The position numbers were made by a program, and so were the translations under genes. This document shows positions 1-6,059 of a stretch of 11,398 bases of DNA, piece by piece. Within the stretch, counting starts at the first letter, position 1. Each line of letters begins with the position of its first letter. The notes beneath the pieces were generated by a model, which ran no database searches, was not told the origin of the DNA, and worked only from the letters and a program-made list of their open reading frames with translations. The DNA is taken from contig CAYOFO010000041.1 of assembly GCA_964403325.1 (NCBI GenBank), forward strand, positions 1 through 11,398. Direction: 5' to 3'. This DNA is from CAZQNF01 sp964403325. Lineage in GTDB: Bacteria; Patescibacteriota; Patescibacteriia; Magasanikbacterales; GWA2-37-8.

Positions 1-1
1 A

Positions 2-739
2 CACGTGAATAATCGAGTTGATCCGCGTGAAGATGCGGAAATTATTAATATTGAACTAGCTCTCGCGGATTTACAAACCGTGGCCAAACGACTGGAAAAT
101 GTAAAAAAGGGCGCGAAAGGCACGGCAATTAAAGAATCAGAAAAACCAATTGAAGTTTTGGAAAAAGTAGCCGCTCACCTTCAGAATGGCAAACCGGCTC
201 GCACTTTAGAATTTACTGACGAGGAAAAAGAAATATTGCGCGACCTTCATCTTCTCACCATGAAGCCGATGCTCTATGTAGTTAATATCGATGAAATTCC
301 CGGCGGAAATCCACAGCCAATTATCGAAGAAGGAACGGCGCAGATAGAAATTTCTGCCAAACTTGAAGCTGAGCTTGTCGATCTTACACCTGAAGAAGCG
401 ACGAGTTATTTAAAAGAATTAAATATTACTGAGACGGGGCTCGATAAATTGGTAACGGCCGGGTACAAGCTGTTAAAACTCATTACTTTTTTTACCTCCG
501 GCGAAATGGAGTCGCGGGCTTGGACGGTAAAGCAGGGAGCTAAAGCTCCGGACGCAGCCGGGGTTATTCACACAGATTTTATTAAAGGTTTTATTAAGGC
601 TGATGTGGTGGGTTGGCAAGAATTTGTGGAATATGGCGGTTGGTCAGCCAAGCTGAAAGAAAGTGGTAAAATGCGTCTTGAGGGCAAAGAATATGTCATG
701 AAAGATGGTGATACGGTTTATTTTCATGTAAATACATAG
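2..739 (+). CDS. ychF: Ribosome-binding ATPase YchF (OLA1 family), C-terminal part, 5'-truncated
   Basis: YchF is a cytosolic P-loop ATPase of the TRAFAC/Obg group that binds ribosomes and is linked to stress and translation control. The visible 244 residues match the YchF region after the first G motifs. The frame opens with H-V-N-x-R-V-D-P and E-I-I-N-x-E-L-A-L-A-D-L, then a helical hairpin insert (about residues 25-75). The nucleotide-specificity motif is N-I-D-E near residue 94, the NxxE form that goes with ATP rather than GTP preference. The TGS domain fills roughly residues 160-244 with R-A-W-T, A-A-G-V-I-H-T-D-F, G-K-M-R-L-E-G-K and the D-G-D near the end. The family is about 360 residues, so roughly the first 120, including the P-loop, lie outside the window. 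The GTG at base 5 is an internal valine, not a start. A hairpin terminator follows at 775-801. Confidence 0.95.
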   Translation, partial: HVNNRVDPREDAEIINIELALADLQTVAKRLENVKKGAKGTAIKESEKPIEVLEKVAAHLQNGKPARTLEFTDEEKEILRDLHLLTMKPMLYVVNIDEIPGGNPQPIIEEGTAQIEISAKLEAELVDLTPEEATSYLKELNITETGLDKLVTAGYKLLKLITFFTSGEMESRAWTVKQGAKAPDAAGVIHTDFIKGFIKADVVGWQEFVEYGGWSAKLKESGKMRLEGKEYVMKDGDTVYFHVNT

Positions 740-774
740 AACGATATAGAGAAACGTAAATTTTAGAATTATTT

Positions 775-801
775 AAAAAAGGAGGGGCGACCTTCTTTTT
801 T
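775..801 (+). terminator. Rho-independent terminator hairpin abutting the next start codon
   Basis: The arms 775-785 and 791-801 pair over 11 bp (one G-U) around the loop GGCGA. The left arm starts with six A and the right arm ends with six T, as in an intrinsic terminator. It sits 35 bases after the ychF stop. The last T of the right arm is directly followed by the ATG at 802. The left arm contains GGAGG, a perfect Shine-Dalgarno core, 16 bases from that ATG and hidden in the stem, so the hairpin may also act on translation of the next gene. Confidence 0.7.
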
Positions 802-1734
802 ATGTCAGAAATTTCTGAAAAACGATCAAAACGAGAATTACCGCTAGAGAAGCCGCGCAAAGCTATTGGTCGTGAATTTTTGTACAGCAAGGCAAATCGT
901 CAGGACTGGATTGATGCAGCAGCAAGTAAAGCGTATCGTGAGGTAAAAGACACAGTTAATATACAAAAATTCGCTGATGAAATTGCGTGGCAAATAGACA
1001 ACGAAGCTTGCAGTGTAATATTTCTGGGCGTAGGTGATTCGGACTCGGAGCTTAAAATGCTTCAAGCCATGCAAGAATCAGGGGTAAGAATTCATTCGGT
1101 TGGGGTGCATGAGTTTGCAGACGAGGATGCGGTAGCCGAAACCGTAAAGTTTCGTCTAAGATACTATCAGCCGTTTGCTGTATCTGGTGATTATTCTGAG
1201 ATTAAAATAAATGAAGTTCATTCGGCAGGTAAAAATAAACGAATTGCAATAATGCGCGGATTTCATTTTGCCAATGAATCAGATTCAGCCAAGATGATTG
1301 CAATTTTAAAGACTCTAGCGATTAATAATGGATTTATTTTTGTAGATTTTGGTATCCCAATGGAACGAGATTGGCGACTGGAACAATCGTTGAAAGATGG
1401 CCGCGGTTTTTCGGAAAGAGAAGAAATTTGGTATAAAAAATCTTTTCATGATTTTTTAGATTATGAATTTCCTCAGGAAAAAAGAGCTGTCGTTCAAGTT
1501 TATAGTGAAGCGGTAAGTTTGGGTGAAGAAAATGGAATAAGCAAAGGCGAGGCAATTCTAGTGGTAGGAAAAGATTCAACCGACCAAGAATTTGAAATAA
1601 ATCGCTACAACCGTTTGAATCCAGAGTATATAAGATGGTTGTTTGAGCAGCAGGGTTTAACCATAGTTCATGGTGAACCCGGTAAACATGATGATACGCA
1701 GTTTTATAGTTTGCTGGCGCGCAGCAAAGGCTAA
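802..1734 (+). CDS. EgtD-like SAM-dependent methyltransferase family protein (tentative)
   Basis: This 310-residue soluble protein is probably a divergent Rossmann-fold methyltransferase. A glycine motif F-L-G-V-G-D-S-D-S-E at about residues 74-83 follows a beta strand and resembles motif I. The later layout (V-S-G-D-Y at 127-131, a hydrophobic strand before R-G-F-H-F near 152, V-D-F-G near 181) recalls the histidine-specific methyltransferase EgtD / Methyltransf_33 fold. So does the C-terminal part: a strand A-I-L-V-V-G, then N-R-Y-N-R-L-N-P-E-Y and a final strand near F-Y-S-L-L. No substrate can be named. The first 30 residues are basic and look unstructured. The ATG at 802 directly follows a terminator hairpin, and a possible TAGAAT -10 element at 764-769 would start transcription close to the hairpin. 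The next methyltransferase starts 58 bases downstream with its own weak promoter. The family call is a similarity judgement by eye. Confidence 0.5.
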   Translation: MSEISEKRSKRELPLEKPRKAIGREFLYSKANRQDWIDAAASKAYREVKDTVNIQKFADEIAWQIDNEACSVIFLGVGDSDSELKMLQAMQESGVRIHSVGVHEFADEDAVAETVKFRLRYYQPFAVSGDYSEIKINEVHSAGKNKRIAIMRGFHFANESDSAKMIAILKTLAINNGFIFVDFGIPMERDWRLEQSLKDGRGFSEREEIWYKKSFHDFLDYEFPQEKRAVVQVYSEAVSLGEENGISKGEAILVVGKDSTDQEFEINRYNRLNPEYIRWLFEQQGLTIVHGEPGKHDDTQFYSLLARSKG

Positions 1735-1742
1735 GTAATTAT

Positions 1743-1772
1743 TTGGGATATTGTGTTGTTGGCTGGTAGAAT
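1743..1772 (+). promoter_or_regulatory. Possible sigma70-type promoter for the 1793 methyltransferase
   Basis: TTGGGA (1743-1748) and TAGAAT (1767-1772) are 18 bases apart. A start site about 7 bases downstream would give a leader of about 14 bases with no Shine-Dalgarno before the ATG at 1793. The -35 box is weak. Confidence 0.3.
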
Positions 1773-1792
1773 AGATTTAAATAATTATTTTT

Positions 1793-2491
1793 ATGCGATC
1801 TCAACAACAAATTTGGTATGATGAGCATGTAAACAACACGGCTTTTCCGTCATATAAAAGTCCGGAACCGTCAAGTATGGTGGTGCAATTTGCAGAATTT
1901 TTAAAACAGCAAAATGTAACTTTCGGACAAGTGGTTGATGTTGGTTGTGGCAAAGGAAGGAATAGTATTTTTTTGGCCGAGCAAGGTTTTGAAGTGTGTG
2001 CGCTCGATTATATTGCGCCGGCTATTAACCATGCCAGCGAGCAAGCCAAGTTAAGCGGGATGAATAAAAATATTTGTTTCTGGCAGATCCCGGTTGATGA
2101 GCGTTGGCCATTTGAAGATAATATATTTGATGTCGCGGTGGACTGTTTTTCGTCAATTGATATTGAAACAAAAGAAGGGCGCGAAATATATCGTAGTGAA
2201 ATGCTGCGAACACTTAAACCGGGCGGTTATGCGATGGTGGCGGTTGTGTCTACCGAGGATGAGTTTGAGAAAGAAGCGATCGCGACGCATCCCGGACCCG
2301 AGAAAAACAGTACACTATGGCCTGGTACTGGAAAATTTCAGAAAGATTATGATGAAGAAGAACTGAAAGAATTTTATAGAATGTTTGAAATAGTTGAGCT
2401 TAAGAAAATTACCAAAACAGCCAAGAAAATGGGGAGAGATTTTATGGCCACCAATTTTTTGGTGATTTTGAAAAAACCTATGAAAGGTTAA
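1793..2491 (+). CDS. Class I SAM-dependent methyltransferase
   Basis: This 232-residue soluble enzyme has the canonical class I order. Motif I is V-V-D-V-G-C-G-K-G at residues 47-55, the motif II acid is D72 in A-L-D-Y-I, motif IV is D-V-A-V-D-C-F-S-S-I-D at 113-123, and the post-motif loop is L-K-P-G-G at 141-145. The overall pattern resembles the Methyltransf_11/25 and TehB-like small-molecule methyltransferases. The segment after the core (about 155-190, with W-P-G-T-G and F-x-K-D-Y) probably forms the substrate cap, but the substrate cannot be told. There is no signal peptide or membrane segment. The ATG at 1793 is preceded by a T-rich leader without a ribosome-binding site. The gene converges on the minus-strand RNA methyltransferase, and the two share the terminator at 2522-2549. 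Confidence 0.85.
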   Translation: MRSQQQIWYDEHVNNTAFPSYKSPEPSSMVVQFAEFLKQQNVTFGQVVDVGCGKGRNSIFLAEQGFEVCALDYIAPAINHASEQAKLSGMNKNICFWQIPVDERWPFEDNIFDVAVDCFSSIDIETKEGREIYRSEMLRTLKPGGYAMVAVVSTEDEFEKEAIATHPGPEKNSTLWPGTGKFQKDYDEEELKEFYRMFEIVELKKITKTAKKMGRDFMATNFLVILKKPMKG

Positions 2492-2521
2492 AACTGGTTG
2501 TATAAAACTATCAAAGAATTA

Positions 2522-2549
2522 AAAAACAACTTTTGAAAAAGTTGTTTTT
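2522..2549. terminator. Bidirectional terminator between convergent genes
   Basis: Arms 2522-2533 and 2538-2549 form a perfect 12-bp stem around the loop TGAA. The outer bases are A5 on the left and T5 on the right, so either strand reads as stem plus U-tract. It lies between the stop of the plus-strand methyltransferase (2491) and the stop of the minus-strand gene (2557). Confidence 0.85.
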
Positions 2550-2556
2550 AATTTTG

Positions 2557-3729
2557 TTATTTTTTCTCAAAGCACCACATTTCGCGGCCAACATGCTGGT
2601 TGGGCCGGGCGTACAAAAGATAGTCGTGCGTAGGTAGAAGTGGCACAATGGTAAAACCGATTTTTTCGATAGACTTGGCGCAGTCAATGCGGAGCCAACC
2701 ATTTGGTGTGCGAAAAGACGGAATGATAAAAATTACTTTAGCGCCAGGTTTAAGGATTTTTTGAAATACGGTGAAGGCTTGTAGGTAGAGTTCAGCGAGT
2801 TCGTTGGTTTGGTCGCGCAGAGCTTCGGGTTTTTCATTGCCACGAAGCGGTTTGCCAAGATAGGGTTCGGTAACAATGGCGTCAACTGAATTTGATCCCA
2901 AGTATTTGTCGAGCGCGCGGACATCGGATTCAAAAATATTCAGATGGCTTAATAGATCAGCATTTTTATTGCGGGTGTAATCGATATTTTGTTTAGAATC
3001 TTCCACCGCTTTGCTCGACACATCACTCCCGATAATTTGGGTAAATCCTTGGAGCAGTGCTTCGGTGACAATGGTGCCTGAGCCGCAAAAAGGATCGAGT
3101 AAAGTTTGGTTCTTGGTTATTCCAGAGAGGTTGATAGCCATGAGAGCCAGTTTGGGTGGAAGCATGCCGCTTTTATCATCGCGTCCGGGCCGGCCAAAGT
3201 CGCGTTCACTAAAGGCTTCAAAGGGTTGAACGGCCAGAGTTTTGGCAAGGGAAAAGGTATTTTTTCCGGTTTCTATAATGATAAATTCCCGGCCGCGTTT
3301 GGTGAGGCCGTTTTTTTCTACAGTTACGGAAGATAGAATAGTTTCGCGATTTTCGACGTAGCGTACCGACAAGCCTTCATCTTTGAGTATCTTTTTGATT
3401 TCTTTGCCCCAGTGTAAAAGCAAATCTTTGGTTTGATTGTTGGAAAGCTCGCAGTTATACAAGCTAAGTCCAAAATGAATTTTGCCGTCGATTTTTTTGA
3501 GCTCTTCGAGCATGACGTCTAAAGCAGTGGTTTGACTGACTCCCAAGGCAATTTCTTGGGCAATTTTTACGGTGCCACCCAGGCGGTTTATGAGTTCGGT
3601 TGGTAATTCCGGTAAGGCTACACGCAAACCAGAGTTTTTTAAAGTATAATCCGTAAGAGATAAACACTGAATAATTTCAGCGGCGGATAATAGTGGTTCA
3701 CGGCCCAAGATAAAATAATAGGGTGTCAT
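2557..3729 (-). CDS. Trm11/TrmG10-like RNA (guanine-N2) methyltransferase
   Basis: This 390-residue protein has an N-terminal region (about 1-165) like the THUMP-containing half of Trm11/TrmG10 enzymes, which methylate guanine-10 N2 of tRNA in archaea and eukaryotes. A catalytic Rossmann domain follows. The linker F-G-R-P-G-R-D-D-K-S-G-M-L-P-P-K-L-A (178-195) is typical of this group. Motif I is L-D-P-F-C-G-S-G at 211-218 and the acidic motif II is G-S-D-V near 234-237. The active-site motif IV reads T-E-P-Y-L-G (287-292) where classical members have D-P-P-Y or N-P-P-Y. Its C-terminus L-L-Y-A-R-P-N-Q-x-V-G-R-E matches a conserved tail of the group. Substrate is inferred from family only; a DNA or rRNA target is possible. 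ATG 3729 is preceded by T; a possible TATGCT -10 box lies at 3753-3758 on the minus strand, with no convincing -35. Confidence 0.8.
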   Translation of the reverse strand: MTPYYFILGREPLLSAAEIIQCLSLTDYTLKNSGLRVALPELPTELINRLGGTVKIAQEIALGVSQTTALDVMLEELKKIDGKIHFGLSLYNCELSNNQTKDLLLHWGKEIKKILKDEGLSVRYVENRETILSSVTVEKNGLTKRGREFIIIETGKNTFSLAKTLAVQPFEAFSERDFGRPGRDDKSGMLPPKLALMAINLSGITKNQTLLDPFCGSGTIVTEALLQGFTQIIGSDVSSKAVEDSKQNIDYTRNKNADLLSHLNIFESDVRALDKYLGSNSVDAIVTEPYLGKPLRGNEKPEALRDQTNELAELYLQAFTVFQKILKPGAKVIFIIPSFRTPNGWLRIDCAKSIEKIGFTIVPLLPTHDYLLYARPNQHVGREMWCFEKK

Positions 3730-3784
3730 AAAGTAATGTTCGTGTTCAGTCTAGCATACCTTAGTAAAAATAAAAATTTTTGGT

Positions 3785-3799
3785 CAGCAGGTATTGCTG
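3785..3799. repeat. Small inverted repeat in the divergent intergenic region
   Basis: CAGCA (3785-3789) and TGCTG (3795-3799) flank GGTAT. The dyad lies between the minus-strand gene starting at 3729 and the strong plus-strand promoter at 3870-3898. It has no T-tract, so an operator-like role is more likely than a terminator, but five base pairs may be chance. The rest of 3730-3869 shows nothing else I can support. Confidence 0.25.
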
Positions 3800-3869
3800 C
3801 AAAAATAAAGATGGTTTGTAAAGCAGTGTATGGCCAGGGGTGTAATTGTTAGATTGTAGCGCAATATCA

Positions 3870-3898
3870 TTGACAAACCTAAAAAATTTTGCTAGTTT
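3870..3898 (+). promoter_or_regulatory. Strong sigma70-type promoter
   Basis: A consensus -35 box TTGACA (3870-3875) is followed after exactly 17 bases by TAGTTT (3893-3898). Transcription would start near 3905, about 26 bases before the ATG of the 43-codon ORF at 3931. It drives the micro-ORFs and the 352-residue unknown gene. Confidence 0.7.
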
Positions 3899-3930
3899 TA
3901 TTGGTTAAATAAAAATTTTGGTGTTTTTTT

Positions 3931-4062
3931 ATGAAAAAAGATGATTTGGTAAAAGCAGTTTTGATTATTGAAAAAATAAAAACAATAATGCAGACGGCGC
4001 AAAAACGAATGCACGATCATCAAAATAATATGACTAAAAAGAAAATTTTAACTACTAAATGA
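3931..4062 (+). CDS. Small hypothetical protein, 43 residues
   Basis: This short ORF begins MKKDDLVKAVLIIEKIKT and ends in TGA. It starts 33 bases after a consensus promoter, with seven T in a row before the ATG and no Shine-Dalgarno, the same start context as larger genes here. The sequence predicts one amphipathic helix (residues 4-28) followed by a basic, His/Asn/Lys-rich tail. There are no cysteines, no signal peptide and no recognisable motif. It could be a real small protein, a leader peptide for the genes behind it, or noise. The promoter placement is the main argument that it is transcribed. The next ORF starts 7 bases after its stop. Confidence 0.45.
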   Translation: MKKDDLVKAVLIIEKIKTIMQTAQKRMHDHQNNMTKKKILTTK

Positions 4063-4069
4063 GTATTAT

Positions 4070-4144
4070 ATGGAACAACAAAGCAAGTTAGCTTTACTGG
4101 TAGAACGGACTACTGAGGCTATGGAGGAGTATAGAAATAACTAG
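4070..4144 (+). CDS. Very short ORF (24 residues), possible 5' end of the following gene
   Basis: The ORF encodes MEQQSKLALLVERTTEAMEE and four more residues, then TAG. The ATG has the T at -1 seen at other starts in the window. The peptide is strongly helical and would run naturally into the helical start of the ORF at 4149, which lies in the +1 frame relative to it. It may therefore be the true N-terminus of that protein, separated by a one-base indel or a frameshift, rather than an independent gene. Confidence 0.3.
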   Translation: MEQQSKLALLVERTTEAMEEYRNN

Positions 4145-4148
4145 TCTG

Positions 4149-5207
4149 TTGGGGCAGTTACGAAAAGGAGAATACCGGGCGGTATGGAAGTTAATAAATG
4201 GGCAAGATTTGGGTGTAGAAGCTTTGCAGGAAGCTTTGTCTGAGATCAGTGCAGAAATTGATAGTTTGCAGTCAGATTTTTTACGCTGCGTTAACGCGCT
4301 GCTGCCAGCAGAACGAGGAACGATACTAGAGCTGTTTCAAAAATTATCTGATTGGTCTTTGAATCTTTCGTATAGGTCGCATTATGAGGATTCTGTAAAT
4401 AAGGTAAATCGAACAATACAAGATTTTTTGCGATGTTTGTTGGATGCTTGTAGACAAGCGCCTTACCCACCAGAGTTGGTACCCGATAGGTACGAGCAGT
4501 TAATGGAGGCAGTTGAAAAGGGTGGAATTACCAATAAAGTTACGCTTGAGCGCATTCCGCGCACATCAGTGTGGATGAAGTTGGGTGGGGAGTCAAAATA
4601 TTACAATGGTATGTTTTTGGGCGAGGGGGAGGTAATCCCATTGGGTTTTGCCGAAGACTATGTTGCTTTTAACCCTCCGCGCGGAATTGAGAAAGACCGT
4701 GCCTGGTTCGGTACATCAGGTAGTTTTGATCCTCTATTTGTAGAGATGATAGATTCAATCCAGCGTTATATGCTTTTAGCTACAACGAACGGTTGGCATT
4801 GGCATTGGCGATCTTTTGCGCGTGCAAAGGATATTAGAGATAGATTGGACAGGAGCGAAAATTTTTCTGAGTCAAGGAATTTGTTCGTTGAGGAAAGATC
4901 CGCCATGTCGGCTATTTCAGATTTGCCTATTGCGCAGCAAGCAGAATTCATCGGTATTTTTTATGAGGGGTATGATGAATATCATGTCAAACGCAAACAA
5001 AAAGGACTCTGTTTAAGTGATTATCCTCGAGATGCGAGCGATCAATATGCCATATTTTTGCAAGGCAACATACTCTATGGTGTATGTTTAAAAAATGGTT
5101 CGCATGGGGTAACTCCTGAAAACCGAACTTCTGACTGGAAAGAATTTCTCCTTTGTGCTGGGCAGACATATTCACCATTAGTGTACTCACCGGTTGAGAA
5201 GGAATAA
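4149..5207 (+). CDS. Hypothetical protein, 352 residues, start uncertain
   Basis: I do not recognise this protein. Its first 125 residues are predicted helical (possibly coiled-coil around 25-45 and 80-105). From about 135 on it becomes mixed alpha/beta with aromatic-rich patches, including Y-Y-N-G-M-F near 151, W-F-G-T-S-G-S-F-D-P near 186 and an alternating W-H-W-H-W at 216-220 in a helix-rich part. There is no signal peptide, no membrane segment and no obvious catalytic motif. The only candidate start near the 5' end is TTG at 4149, which lacks both a Shine-Dalgarno and the T at -1 found elsewhere. The frame is open upstream only to 4104. The 24-codon ORF at 4070 in another frame may be its real beginning. 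It is transcribed from the 3870 promoter and followed directly by the rpsF promoter. A weak AGCT/AGCT hairpin with a T-run near 5216-5238 might terminate it. Confidence 0.6.
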   Translation: MGQLRKGEYRAVWKLINGQDLGVEALQEALSEISAEIDSLQSDFLRCVNALLPAERGTILELFQKLSDWSLNLSYRSHYEDSVNKVNRTIQDFLRCLLDACRQAPYPPELVPDRYEQLMEAVEKGGITNKVTLERIPRTSVWMKLGGESKYYNGMFLGEGEVIPLGFAEDYVAFNPPRGIEKDRAWFGTSGSFDPLFVEMIDSIQRYMLLATTNGWHWHWRSFARAKDIRDRLDRSENFSESRNLFVEERSAMSAISDLPIAQQAEFIGIFYEGYDEYHVKRKQKGLCLSDYPRDASDQYAIFLQGNILYGVCLKNGSHGVTPENRTSDWKEFLLCAGQTYSPLVYSPVEKE

Positions 5208-5225
5208 GAGGCAGCTTAATTTAGC

Positions 5226-5253
5226 TTGACTTTTTTTCTCAATTTGATATGAT
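5226..5253 (+). promoter_or_regulatory. Promoter of the rpsF-ssb-rpsR operon
   Basis: TTGACT (5226-5231) and TATGAT (5248-5253) are 16 bases apart. Transcription would start near 5260, giving a leader of about 80 bases before rpsF. An inverted repeat at 5255-5269 straddles the likely start site. Confidence 0.7.
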
Positions 5254-5254
5254 T

Positions 5255-5269
5255 TGCGTACCTTACGCA
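5255..5269. repeat. Perfect inverted repeat at the rpsF transcription start
   Basis: TGCGTA (5255-5260) and TACGCA (5264-5269) are exact reverse complements around CCT. The dyad begins two bases after the -10 box and spans the predicted start site, a common position for a repressor site. As RNA only part of it would be present. No regulator is identifiable. Confidence 0.4.
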
Positions 5270-5275
5270 CTTCAA

Positions 5276-5304
5276 CCGTGTTTTTCATGGCGCTAGCTCC
5301 GCTA
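5276..5304 (+). promoter_or_regulatory. Structured rpsF leader, possible S6:S18 autoregulatory site
   Basis: CCGTG (5276-5280) pairs with CATGG (5286-5290) across a T5 loop with one G-U. A mutually exclusive hairpin pairs TGGCG (5288-5292) with CGCTA (5300-5304). Many bacteria carry an rpsF leader element with a conserved CCG that the S6:S18 complex binds to repress its own operon. The position and CCG fit, but I cannot confirm the full consensus. Confidence 0.25.
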
Positions 5305-5338
5305 AAGAAGAATGCAATTTTGTCTATTTAACGTAATT

Positions 5339-5992
5339 ATGAGAAAGTACGAACTCTTGTTAATTTTGCCCGGAACTTTGGATGACACCGAAGCCGAGAA
5401 AAAATCTAATGAAATTCTTGAATTGGTAAAAAGTAACGCCAAAAGCGTTAATATTAGTCCTATCGGAAAAAATCGTTTAGCTTACCCGGTGCGCCAGATT
5501 CGCTACGGATATTTTTATACCATCGTTTTTGAAGCTGAAACCAAAGGTTTACAGATTTTGCAGAAAAAATTATCTCTGATGCGTGATCTTATTCGAGCCA
5601 TGGTTACCCATTTCAATTCCGATGTTAAAGTTGAACAAAAAATTGCTTACTCCGCCGACACCTTGCTTATTCGGCAAGATGATCAGGAAACTGCTGATGG
5701 AGAACCAAGCCAGCCAAGACCAGAAGTAAAAGCCGAAAAAGCGGTAGAAATGCCGGCAGAACAAATAGTTGAAGAACAGCCGGTTGCCCCAGCTCCAGTC
5801 AAAAAAACCGTCAAGAAAGCTGTAGAAAAAACTGTCGAAAAACCTGTGTCAGCCGAAAAAGCTGAAAAATCAGAAAAAGCAGACAAACCAAAAACCACCA
5901 AAAAGAAAGCTGCTCCAGCCCTCACAGAAGCTGAAATAAGCAAAAAACTTGATGATATTTTAGAAGGAACCAATATTATTCCCGGAGTCTAA
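5339..5992 (+). CDS. rpsF: Small ribosomal subunit protein bS6 with long C-terminal tail
   Basis: bS6 binds the 30S platform together with bS18. The core (residues 1 to about 100) is typical: M-R-K-Y-E-L-L-L-I-L-P at the start, G-K-N-R-L-A-Y-P-V near 43, Y-G-Y-F-Y near 56, and L-M-R-D-L-I-R-A-M-V near 80. The start at 5339 is chosen because it gives the family N-terminus; the in-frame ATG at 5312 would add nine residues without homology. Usual length is about 95-130 residues, here 217. Residues 105-217 form a low-complexity tail rich in Ala, Lys, Glu, Pro and Val with K-K-T-V-K-K-A-V-E-K-T-V-E-K and A-E-K-x-E-K repeats. It ends in a more ordered patch, L-D-D-I-L-E-G-T-N-I-I-P-G-V. The tail is probably flexible and may reach RNA or partners outside the 30S. 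First gene of the operon with ssb and rpsR. Confidence 0.95.
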   Translation: MRKYELLLILPGTLDDTEAEKKSNEILELVKSNAKSVNISPIGKNRLAYPVRQIRYGYFYTIVFEAETKGLQILQKKLSLMRDLIRAMVTHFNSDVKVEQKIAYSADTLLIRQDDQETADGEPSQPRPEVKAEKAVEMPAEQIVEEQPVAPAPVKKTVKKAVEKTVEKPVSAEKAEKSEKADKPKTTKKKAAPALTEAEISKKLDDILEGTNIIPGV

Positions 5993-6059
5993 AATATTCG
6001 TTTGCGTACATTTTCTACCCTGAAAGTGCGCGCCAAGTCATTCTTCATTTACTTACCCT

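Noticed and set aside
5..7. GTG as start of the first gene
   Set aside because: The reading frame continues to the window edge and the codons before it match internal YchF sequence (H-V-N), so the gene is truncated rather than starting here.
5216..5238. Terminator for the 352-residue gene
   Set aside because: AGCT/AGCT gives only four base pairs with a loop of six, and the following T-run is part of the rpsF promoter spacer. Too weak to call as a feature.
5287..5331. A 14-codon leader ORF (starting M-A-L-A-P-L-K-K) in front of rpsF
   Set aside because: It has C, not T, at -1, no ribosome-binding site, and lies in a stretch better explained as a structured leader. Chance is likely.
5312..5338. 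In-frame upstream start of rpsF adding nine residues
   Set aside because: The family N-terminus M-R-K-Y-E-L begins at 5339, and the upstream ATG lacks the local start context.
5683..5973. 96-residue minus-strand ORF opposite the rpsF tail
   Set aside because: Its Ser/Ala/Phe-rich low complexity is the mirror of the Lys/Ala/Glu-rich S6 tail; it is a shadow.
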